Assembly (NCBI GenBank): GCA_029465975.1
Contig: CM055758.1
Coordinates: forward strand, 10,238,845 to 10,302,844
Reading direction: 5' to 3'
Length of the DNA stretch: 64,000 bases
Source: Dallia pectoralis
Taxonomy: Eukaryota > Chordata > Actinopteri > Esociformes > Umbridae
The notes below the pieces were generated by a model. That model was not told where the DNA came from, did no database searches, and worked only from the letters and a program-made list of their open reading frames with translations. Numbering within the stretch: the stretch's first letter is position 1; the number at the start of each line of letters is the position of its first letter. The position numbers were made by a program, and so were the translations under genes. Below, in pieces: positions 24,056 through 34,927 of the stretch.

Positions 24056-26700
24056 TGTGTGCAAAGCAGACAGAATAATCCACTCCACACGGCCCCTACA
24101 ATTAGAAATAAACGCGCCTCATTTCCTCTCTTAAGACAGGACTTTTCACTCCTTTTGCTTTAATTTCACACCAAGACAACCAGTTGTTTTTATTTCTCTA
24201 ATGTGTTTCTGTAATAACAACTTGGGAGTGTGGCTGGGTACATCGACTCTTCCGTTGACAACAACAGGGTGCCAGTAGAAACACTTCAATCCCCATCACA
24301 TCCGTGGAGGTTATTATGACCTGAAATTGTTTTGTCGAATGATAGAACAGTGGAAGCCACATTAGAGCCGCCTCACTGAACTGTGAAGGAACTATGTTAT
24401 GGGTCTTTATTTTGGGAACCGAGTTAGTGGCCCCCAGGCCCCATGAGGAGGCGTTGACAGTCCATTACCCAGCCCGGCTATTTTACAAACAATGATCCAT
24501 CACGTCTCAGATGTACACGTGTACCCAATGCACTCCAGTAACGCCCCATTCATCTATGTTCATCTTGCTCCGGGGCACTTTCACTGTAGTTCTTGGTGAA
24601 GTAATCAAATGGCTGCTTTCTCAGACGGGGCTCAACACTTATCGCTGATCCATCTACACTGAAAGAGATCTGGTTGAGGCTGAACGTGCATGCGTGGCCT
24701 TCTAAGGTCTGCGATTGGCCACTCGGCTGCCGTGAGGGTATTTCTCGTTTACCCTTTATTTGTAAAGTATCCAAGGTTTAGACAACTTCTGACTAACATT
24801 GTATGAATTCTTGCCCACTCTCTGATTCAGCTCCCCCCCACCACCACCACAATCTGCAACAGGATTTGTATAAAGCTGCCTAATCAGATTTCTGGAAAAA
24901 TATTCAAATTGAGGCCTTGTGATTGTAGTTGGTGTAGTTGTGGTGGTTGTTTTTCCAAAGGTGCACTCATAGCTTGAATGGATGACGGCATAGAGTTGAA
25001 GCTACACTTTATTATAGTCACAGAGGACTGGATTTACACGTTTCTAAAGGTGGTCGTAATTAGTGACAAAAGGTAAAAATAGTCATTCATTAAAGAGGAA
25101 AATGTATACAATATTATATGTGAAAACATTATACGTACCAATTAATCTAACAAGTGACTTCACCCGTAGCAATTAATAAAAACACGTTGTACACAAAAGG
25201 TGAGATGCAGACATTTGTAGAAAGGATGATGCCTGACTTGTTGACTCGTCACACATCGTTTCTTGGAGGTATTTGTATTTAGGCAGAAATAGCAAAGCAG
25301 TCAATTTCAATAACTGCTTTGCATACTATTGTGTTAGTGTCATTGCAATGTGGTTTGTGTCATTCATTTGTCAAGTTAGCATTTTGTCTTTGTTAGAAAT
25401 ATATATGTATATGTGTGTAATTTAATTTTACCTAATTAAAAAAGAAATGCCGTAACTAGCACATCTATCTTGAATTCTGTCTGTTGGTTGCAGTTCTGCA
25501 TTGCATACTGAGGACTGAGGCAGTATATTGGGCCTGTTTGCTTTATCACACACAAAATGCCTCCACACACTCTGGTCCTGACAAGGTCTTGCCCTGATGA
25601 TGAGGCTAAAAGCATTGTGTGCTGAGGTCAGCTGTATTTTTAGTCAGGGGAGAATGTCTAAATCTGCCCAACCGGCAGGATATTGATTGGATTAACCCTA
25701 TAGTGGACTGGGATAGGCTGACTGTAATGTGTATGAAATAAAACAACATGAAATCATGTCCAGTATAATACATTTCTTACTTTAAAATACATTGAATCCA
25801 TCTCTTATTTATCATATAAACAGAATACAGTACAGAATTGAAGTATATTCAAGACATGTTTGACTTGGGGTGTATGCTGAGAACACATACACCCCAAAAG
25901 GACACATTACTAATTAGTAATAATTACATTAATGTTAATAAAGATCCCAGTATGGGGTGATGTCAGAAAGGTTGAAATATTTAAAATTATTAAAATGTAA
26001 AATGCAACAATAAGTCTGGTCAATCTAGAGGAGAAAAGTAACGTCTTGTAAATACGAGCAGCTTTTGAGCCTGCTGATACTTTAAAGATCCATTCGCTTT
26101 GTACAACTCTTATTCTACCTGGCTATTTGACTAGAAACATTCCCATTTTCAGCTGGTAAATAGGTTATGGTGGTTATGGAGCCGGATAATAACATTCACT
26201 GTGGGGTCACTGGAGGGTCCAATAAGCCCCTGCACCCGGACCATTTGTACTACAGTAGCTAAACAACTGGCACAGTTGGGTCAACTGCAGAGGCCAACGT
26301 GCACAAGCAAGGTTGTAGTGGAAGTCAGGAGGGGCTCAGAGTCCCTCACTCTAATTTGCTGTGATAAGTCCATTCCTGGTCACGTTCACACAGGGTTATA
26401 CAATACAGTTCCACTGTATGAGGATTTACCAAAGTGTATATTACAGATGATCTGAAGGAGGATGAAATCTGCCAGTTGTTATCGTAAACCTTTCACAAGA
26501 CTGTATGTGAAATTTGAATGGCACAAATCAGTGAACGGTCTGTGAAGGAAGCCAGGAGAGGGAGTGGCAGGCTGTCTGCAGGATGGATGACTGTGCACAA
26601 TACAGACAACATTTCTCCACACCTCTGCTTCTATATTGCTGTACTGACTCTGGCAATTTGCTGGTGATCAGTAAACAGCATTTTCCTGTCACCCACAACC
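24056..26700. other. Intergenic, nothing recognised
   Basis: AT-rich sequence with no convincing exon, transposon end or array. A small CCA-rich patch lies at 24835-24850. The stretch around 26390-26580 reads like a decayed transposon, but I could not define its ends. Confidence 0.4.
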
Positions 26701-26871
26701 CTCCTCATCCATCTCTGCATCTCTATCTATCTCTCTCTCTTTCTTTCTCTCACTGTCTCTCCCTCTCTCCCTCTTTCCCTCTTTCCCTCTCTCTCTATCC
26801 CTCTCTCTCACTCTCTCTCTCCCTCTCTCTCTCTCCCTCTCTCTCTCCCTCTCCCTCTCCCTCTCTCCCTC

Positions 26872-26911
<40 letters not shown>

Positions 26912-27015
26912 TCTCCCTCCTCTCTCCCTCTCTCTCTCCCTCTCTCTCTCCCTCTCTCTCTCCCTCTCTCTCTCTCCCTCTCTCTCCTTCTCCCCCCCCT
27001 CTCTCTCTCTCTGCC
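26700..27015. repeat. (CT)n/CTCTCCCT microsatellite
   Basis: About 300 bp of almost pure pyrimidine on the plus strand, giving stop-free Arg/Glu or Ser/Leu/Pro frames that are artefacts. Confidence 0.95.
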
Positions 27016-27594
27016 TGAGGAAATGCATCTGTCTACGTCAACATGTGCTTTCTTTGGGTGGTAATTCTCAGCTGGAAAAGCTGTGAGATGTTTTCTGGGT
27101 AATTTCTGGGTGGATCTACTCAAGATATGTATGTGTGTGTGCCACCCTGGGACAAGTGAGGAAGTTTGTGTGTGTGTGTGTGTGTGTGTGTTTGTGTATA
27201 GCCCATAAGTTTATTGAAGCCATAAAGTCTCACACCAGAGGGATGGGATTCATTAATGACAGATGAGGGGCCAAAGAGATTTGAGGATGACGCACAGAGC
27301 AGGTGATGACAGATATACATGGGGAGTTATGGGTAGATCTAATCTACAATTCACCCTGGTAGAAAAGAAAAGTGCATTTCAGTATATAACAAAGTTCAAA
27401 AAATGTTATGCACCAAAACTGTTACAAAGTACCTGGGTTGGTTTGAATAATTTGCTGATACTTTTAGATCTACGCTTTCGGAAGTCAGCAATTGTTAAAT
27501 CTTGCTAGCTGCCATATTGTAATTAGAAGCTCATATCTTTGGGATCTAAACGTATATATTTATGATGCTCATTACTGAAGTCCACACACTGATC

Positions 27595-27765
27595 CTCTGT
27601 AGAGCTTGGACACAGATCTGATTGGAGGATGCTAGGACACGGATCTGATTGGAGGAAGCTTGGACACAGATCTGATGGGAGGATGCTAGGACACAGATCT
27701 GATTGGAGGATGCTAGGACACAGCTCTGATTGGTGGATGCAGGACACAGTTCTGATTGGACGATG
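27595..27765. repeat. ~28-bp tandem repeat
   Basis: Six imperfect units of the form GATCTGATTGGAGGATGCTA followed by GGACACA, 26-31 bp long. The stop-free minus frame (SDLCPSILQ) is a by-product. Confidence 0.85.
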
Positions 27766-28094
27766 TATTGATTGAGTAGGGGGTTCAGCTCTATTAAACA
27801 CCCATTTGATTATTGGAGAACATGAAAGACCTAAAGAAGATCAACAGATCGCTACTTATGCTAATAAAGACGTTCTCTCCTGACTTTCCAGTTTTCTGAA
27901 TTTGTTCAAGGGTCAAAGGTGGATAGAATTTAACTAATTATTTAAAATGTACACTGCGGTCATTAAGAATATCCGGACACTCATGTACTGTAAATGGCTA
28001 GAATGAACTACTAGGCTACCGACTAATTGGCAAATGGGGTTTGCGTAAATGTCTACAGCCTGGTATCAATCACATCTGTAGCCTTGACACTCTG

Positions 28095-28345
28095 TGACAG
28101 GCTGGTCATGGCTCACATCAACATTCCTCGATGCAGACATTAGATCCTCTCCAATTTGCATACCGCCCAAACAGATCGACAGGCAATACAACCTCGACTG
28201 CAATCAACACTGCCCACCATGACGAGTTACACGTGAGAGTGCTGTTAATCGACTATGACTCAACACCATAATGCCTTCCCTCTACAACTGGATCCTGGAC
28301 GTCCTGACAGGCTGCCCACAGGTGGTGAACAGGCAACAACCCATA
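28095..28345 (+). pseudogene. LINE reverse-transcriptase remnant
   Basis: One plus frame from 28146 reads PLQFAYRPNRSTGNT, then VRVLLIDYDSTP before a stop; a nearby frame reads LYNWILDVLTGCPQV. These are the conserved reverse-transcriptase blocks of jockey/L2-type non-LTR retrotransposons (known from the family). Stops and frame changes show the copy is dead. Its exact clade cannot be told. Confidence 0.8.
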
Positions 28346-28510
28346 CCACCCCGAAAACGGGTACCCCTAATTGGTGGGTATTTATGCCCCTCCTCTAGTC
28401 ATTGTTTACCTATGACTGAGTGGTAAACAATGAGTTAACCATACAGTTTATAAGGACCTGGAAAAACAGTGTTTCAACTCTCCAGAGTTGAAGAGCCGTA
28501 ATCAACTGTC

Positions 28511-29146
28511 TTACCAGGGGAACCTTTTGATTTTATTACAGCACTTTATTACAGTTTTTTTTGGGTAGGAGTCTATTAGCATGGCACATGTTGACTTGGC
28601 AATGTTTGCCGACTCTTCTTTGCAAAAGTGATCCAAATCTGTCGGATTGCGAGGACATCTCCTGTCTCCCGCCCTCTTCAGATCAGCCCACAGATGTTCA
28701 ATTGGATTCAGGTCTGGGCTCTGGCTGGGCCATTGCAAAATTTTCTTCTGGTGAAGCCATGCTTTTGTGAATTTGGATGTGTGCTTTGGGTCGTTGTAGT
28801 GCTGAATGGTGAACTTCCTCTTCATCTTTCTAACGGAAGCCAGAATGTTTTGTGCTAAAATTGCCTGATATTTGGAACTGTTCACATAATTCCCTCCACC
28901 CTCACTAAGGCCCCAGTTCCAGTTGAAGGAAAACAGCCCCAAAGCATGATGCTGCCACCACAACCCCTGGGAGTCCCGATTGGGGCATTTGAGGAGGTGA
29001 GCCCTATGTACCTTCAACCTACTCTGTATCCTTAAGTGAGCGTTCAGGCTGCTAACACAGTGCCAGACAAGTTTTGGAGAAATAGGCTTGTTAAGCAAAT
29101 TTGCATGGATATTTATATTGGAACGCGTTTTCTGAGGTGCATTCAA
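28511..29146 (-). pseudogene. Tc1-like transposase, C-terminal pseudogene
   Basis: A 211-residue open frame carries the Tc1 catalytic-domain landmarks: HYNDPKHTSKFTKAWLHQKK and WPSQSPDLNPIEHLWADLKR. In active Tc1 transposases the first block has an Asp before ND-PKHTS; here it is Tyr. The spacing to the catalytic Glu is 32 instead of 34 residues. Both changes predict no activity. The N-terminal DNA-binding half is missing or scrambled. Confidence 0.85.
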
Positions 29147-29268
29147 AGCCAGTTTTCCTTGTTTTCTTTCACAGGATTCAGTGTAGCATTGATTCAGGAC
29201 CCAAATTCACATTTGATTTGTTTTGTAAGTGATTTTCGGGTTATAAACTGAAATTATTAGTTCCCGTT

Positions 29269-29661
29269 TGTCACAGCGTGGAAAAGCAGGAACCAAAAGG
29301 CGGAGGTGGTGTTTGAAAAACCAAAGTTTTAATTAACAAAAGATACTGGTAACATAAGGCTCAAAACGTAATGTACGAAATAAGGTAACAGAACTAAACA
29401 GTTCTCTTAATGTCAAAAATGCCGCACACACGCGTAACACCAAACAATACTGGACAAGGACACAGAGTAATGAGGAGGCTTATATACACACACATGGCAA
29501 TCAGCACATGAGGCACAGGTGTGCACAATAGGCCAAGACAGTCCAGGGATGCGTTCGTGTGCAGTGGGATTTTGGACAATGGCAGCTAGAAGACCGGCGG
29601 CGAAGAGAGATGACGCTGGGAGACCTCTGCCAGGGGCGTGGTCCCAGATGGAATTGTGACA
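29269..29661 (-). mobile_element. Solo LTR with perfect 5-bp target duplication
   Basis: Starts TGTCACA and ends TGTGACA, and is flanked by CCGTT on both sides (29264-29268 and 29662-29666). On the minus strand a TATA-like TATATAAG lies near 29480, so the element is probably in minus orientation. There is no internal region. Confidence 0.87.
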
Positions 29662-29666
29662 CCGTT

Positions 29667-31255
29667 CTGTTTGAGCATGTTTTGGTTGTGACGACATAGA
29701 CACAGTAATCAGGCCCACAACCCACACGATAGTTAAATAAAGTACAAATAAATTAAAAGTTAGTATAGAGGGTAAATGTGGACCTGCATTCGGCTGCCTC
29801 GCTCTATGTATATAATATTATCTCTATATATTTTCTATCATGTCCCTCTGTCATTCGTGACTCGTGGATGCATTCAGTCATGGATACTATAAGCACTGTG
29901 CTACTCCGGCTCTCTCTCCCTATATAACGGCCAGGGAAATATGCTGTGTATGCAGGGAGGCAGCCTGATGTTTGGTGCAGGACGAGTATTTGATAATGGC
30001 ACTGCTGCATTTGCTATGTGCATGTATGTATGTCCATGTTCTGTTTGCAGGGTTGTGGATGACAGTACAGGTTTCTCAATTCCAGTTCATACCAGGCCAG
30101 AGAAGAGAGTTTATACAGTACACGCAATTAATAGCTTAGCGGGTGTATGGGGTTAGTATGCAGAAAAGTACACTGTATACTATTGTTTCCTTCTTGTTAG
30201 AGAAGCACCGTTATGTGTGACCTCCAATGCACACTGCTTCCTCAACCAGTTTGTGTTCGTCTTGACACACATGCTGGAAGTGAAGGCATTCAAAAACAAC
30301 AGATGTGTTTGCACGTGCACAACCTACCGCAAGGAGTCGACACAACTTGTTGTGGGATAGAAAACGTAAAATGTTCTGTTTGCATTTTTTAAGTAATTCG
30401 GAGCTCTCACGTTAGAGCGGCGTTCTGCCTTTATGTGTGATGACGCAAAAAAGAAGAAGAGGAAATGCAAATGTGTCAGGAAATTCTATTAATATCAAAG
30501 GCCAAACTTGAGAAACAAGTAATTTTACTCTTAAGATTTTTTAACAAAAATCAAACCTTATTAAACTGTTCTCAGGGGGCTTGGCACATGCAAGCTGCAA
30601 AATTAGAATTATTTCCTCTGCTGACATAAGGACTAAGATGTGTGAATCAAGCTTAGACAATTCCCCTTGCACTGAAATGCTAGGCATTATGATTCAGTTC
30701 TGTTTTAGGCATCAAAGCAAATTTGTCAACTCTGTGGAGACAGTTTTTGTACTTCTGCTGTCCGGAGGGTGAGCTCGATTTATACATTTTATTTACTGAC
30801 TAATAAAAACGGTGGATATAGTATGTGCATTTTGCATCTTAATTTCAGAACGGTATATGTTTCTGGATGAGTTAGTCTCCTATAAAGTTTAATAGCACAC
30901 ACACACACTCACAGAGAGGCACGCAGCAGCTATTCAACTAGTCTCTGCAGTTATGTTTCCAATAAATATGTAGAACATTAAGCACAGTCATCAGTGGTTT
31001 ATTGCACTTCTGCATGATTTCCTGTTTCCTGGCAGAAAAGCGCTGATGCTACCCTGGCTTTTTGCACCACTGACTGACTGAGCTATTTTAGTGTGCCTCC
31101 ACTAACATGAAATAAAACTGCAAAAAAAGACACTAATTTCCATGATAAATTATTCAGAAACTGCAGTGTGGTTGGTCACTTTTAGTGTTTGATGTTTCTG
31201 GATAAAGGTTTCATATGCACCTGATGACAGCGTCTGTCCATTCTCTCAGAGTGGA
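29667..31255. other. Intergenic, nothing recognised
   Basis: AT-rich sequence without a recognised exon, array or transposon end. Confidence 0.45.
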
Positions 31256-31258
31256 GTG

Positions 31259-31706
31259 ATGTAACTGTTAATGAGATCATATTTATGCAGCGCCTATCTA
31301 GCAGGCAGTCACAATGTAACCTTTTATGAGATCATATTTAAGCTGCACACATTCTAGCATGCGGTCACAATGTAACTGTTTATGAAATAATATCTATGCT
31401 GCACACATTCTAGCATACGGTCACAATGTAACCGTTTATGAGATCATATTTATGCTGCACCTATCTAGCATGTTGACACAATGTAACCGTTTATGAGATC
31501 ATATTTATGCTGCACCTATCTAGCATGTTGACACAATGTAACCGTTTATGAGATCATATTTAAGCTGCACACATTCTCGCATGTTGACACAATGTAACTG
31601 TTTAAGAGATCATATTTATGCTGCACACATTCTAGCATGTTGACACAATGTAACTGTTTAAGAGATCATATTTATGCTGCACACATTCTAGCATGCGGAC
31701 ACAATG
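31259..31706. repeat. 55-56-bp tandem array, eight copies
   Basis: Eight direct units beginning TGTAACCGTTTATGAGATCA and containing TATTTATGCTGCAC, then TCTAGCATGTTGACACAA. Units alternate between two variants (CACCTATCTAGC and CACACATTCTAGC). Confidence 0.93.
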
Positions 31707-34430
31707 CGTACCATTATACTGGAGTGCATTATACTGGAGTCATCTATAATGAAAATAAGTGGATTGGAAAAGCCTTTAGACAAACTAGCGTTTGTCCTTG
31801 GGTCCTTTTGGCTTTAATAGAGAATGAAGGACATAATATGACCAAGGACATATATGCACACACAAATGACCCTCATGGGTTTGATATAAGGTCATTCTGT
31901 TTGCTATTTGCTGACACAAATATAACAAAACAAATAGCAAAAAAAAACTTCAAGTGATGAACAAACAATTTGAAGTAGAATTTAGGTACAATGATCCAAA
32001 ACCCATTAGGAAATCCACAACTGAATGGCAAAAAATAAATGAATCCTATAGAAATGTATCGAAGCTAATTTGACATGGACTCAATAAGAAACCTATAATG
32101 TCAAACATGCTGTAAGGCAAAAGCATTCACGCTCTTGTTCTCAGCTTTTTAAATATTTTAAATTACGACAATTATTTAGAACCAAACTTAAAAAATGTCG
32201 CCCAGTCTCTTAGCCCAACTACCCCTCTGGCCCCCACCCTATCAGTGGCCCCAGCTAAAAAGTGTAACATCAATGTAACAGAACCATATTACTACACTCA
32301 TGCAGGGTGCTTGAGCCTTTGTTGACATTTATGCGTTTGCAAAATGCTTTTAACTAGTAATCCACATTCATCCGGTGACCTGTTGGTAAACACTCTCCTT
32401 CATATTCCTTCTATCCACTCATACCCTCAGTCTTCCCGTGTCTTTCCGTCTCATGTTTTCTTCTCTCCTTTCTGTTTTTTTATTGCTTCAGGCCGACGCC
32501 CAGTTTCTGCAGTGCTGCGCAGTGTCTAGCCTTCCAAAACTCTCAGAGCCCCTCCCTATATAATACTCTCTGCGCCCCCTGTTCTTCCCTCTGTGTCTCT
32601 GCATTGAGGGGGAGAGGGGGAGAGAGGAGGCTTGATTTCCACCCTGTCACCCAGTAGATGCGTGCTGCAGTGCACCTAAGTTACATACACACATAAATGT
32701 GAAGATGAAGCAATGATAAGAGACATCTCTCCATCCTACAAGGGAACGGCCCGTGATTGAGGTCTGTGGGTTCCATCGATCCCAGAATGCATTGGGATTT
32801 TTCGAAGAGGCGATACCGTCAACGGTGACGTTTGATGGGCAACTGTGAGAAAAGGACAAATATTTTTTTGCCCCATCAGATGTGCAAAGTTTGCAGAATT
32901 GTATTCAAAACAATTCACAGTTGTGATGCTTGTGAAAGCTTTAACTAAGTATTAACATAAGAAGTGTGGATAGATTTGCAAACATACAGACGTACTCCGA
33001 TTTCATCTATGCAACACTGTAGGCCAAACGCAAACACATTCCTGGTATTGTACGAAGGCAATGTTAGAAGGAAACTTAATGTGCATTGATTGGCAAGTGA
33101 TGGCGCGCTCATGCCCAGAAGTAAAGCGGAGCGCTTCTCAAGATACCGGGTAATCTTACCCTCAGAGGTCAGCACATTTACCGGCAGAACCACAGACAAG
33201 CTGCTCGGTAAAAAAAATCCAATCCATTTTTGTCACATGCTGACATCACCCGACATGGAAATGCTTACTTACAGGCACTGTCGCCGAATAGCAGGGCCTC
33301 TAGTTGGTTTAGAATGAATGGGACGATTAGAATATATTGAATTGGATAGATTTCATTTTAGCTTGAACGGGCCGGACAGAATTCAGGACGTACGCTCAAC
33401 CTATCGTCTGTGGGGCTGGTGCCGTTACAAAGAAGCTGGTGACAACAGAAAAGGAGACAAGATTACAAGTGGTGCTGAATCCCAACGTGGTGGTTCTCAG
33501 ATCAGCATTTCAGACAGAAAGAGAGAACGTTTGCATTGTCCTTCTCCTTGACAGGAAGCTGCTCTGCATTATTGAGATCTTGGCTTCGACTGGGGTGACT
33601 TAGACATTCGTTTTGAGTGTCTGCCAGGGGGCGTTGGATACTACCAGAGTGGCTAAACCACGGCCAAAATGTTTGTGATCTATGGTCACTTATGGACAAG
33701 GGGTCAAGAACAGCAACAGCACACCAGCATAAGTCATTGTTGACAATGCAAACTAATGTATAACATACATATTGTCATTTATTTACTTTAAATATATACT
33801 GAACCAAGCTCAAAACAGTTTGCGTGCACGTTTCGGGTTGCTATGCCAGCAACAGTTACTGAATAATGCTTTGCCCAGAATATTATCGCATTTTACCACT
33901 GGGTCGACGGCTTCATGAATCTGTGGTAAGCCAAATGCCCCCAGAGGTCCAATTACCCAGTTTGAGAAGCGCTGTAGTAGAACATTTTGTGGTATTTGTT
34001 ACAGCAAAATTAAGTGGATTATTCTGCAGTTGGTGATGTGTCCATTCTAATAGACTGAGTTTAGGGCTAAGCCTAAACTGATCATGACTATACTGCCACC
34101 TAGAGGTGGATTAGTGTTGATGGGAGCAACCATTGAGGCGCTAATGTTGTTAAACTAGTAAACACTCAGGGGGCACTTCATTAAATACAGCTTCATTAGA
34201 TAGATTTGTACGACTTCTCATTTAACGGAAATAACTAATCAGATGATCATGCTACGGCAACCCAATGCACGTAGGCATGTAGACACGGCCAAAACGATCA
34301 GATGTAGTTCAAGCCGAGACTGTCGTTGTAAAAAGTGCTTAATAAAACTCATTTGATTGATTGGGTGATATGTTACGTGTAAGCCACGTCTGACCAGAGA
34401 CACCAAAACATTTATACTTCTTACGCCGGA
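31707..34430. other. Intergenic between repeats and ftsj1
   Basis: No recognisable coding exon. An inverted fragment of the interspersed repeat seen at 10.1-10.6 kb lies at about 34325-34375 (TTGTAAAAAGTGCTTAATAA). Confidence 0.45.
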
Positions 34431-34439
34431 TTTCTGTTC

Positions 34440-34505
34440 AGGCGCAGAGGGCAACTACTTGGGGTCCTCACACTAACAACATAAACTCGAGCCAGCGTGA
34501 GAACG
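34440..34505 (+). other. Possible non-coding first exon of ftsj1
   Basis: A GC-richer block ends at a donor-like AACG/GTGAGA (34505/34506). The coding start at 34928 is preceded by CTTGTAG, an acceptor at 34920/34921. This implies an upstream untranslated exon, and this block is the best candidate I see. There is no TATA box. Confidence 0.4.
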
Positions 34506-34927
34506 GTGAGAAGGAAATAATATGCCTAAAAAAACACGTTGTCCTTATATATTAGTCCCACATTTGAATGTGATAGACTGGCTGCGAATGAGTACACATC
34601 TAACAAGATTTCTGGGTTTCTATCTACCCAGAGTGGTAGTGGTTTAGCTAGCTGGCTAGTGGCTACCTTCATATTAAAGCAATATGATTCATGCCATGTT
34701 ACTACATGTGTGCCTGTGCATACGTACCTAATAAGGAACGGCCACTCGAGACATCTAGTTGGCCTAAACAAACATGAACTCTATTTATCTAAAAAGGGAA
34801 ATTTACAGCAGTGAATACTGCAGTGACATGTGGTTTGCTTGCTAGTCGTTGTGGAATAGTATTAGTGGTATAATAATGCTAACCTAATGTTACTAAAACT
34901 TTTATTGTTTTTGACTTGTAGGTCAAA

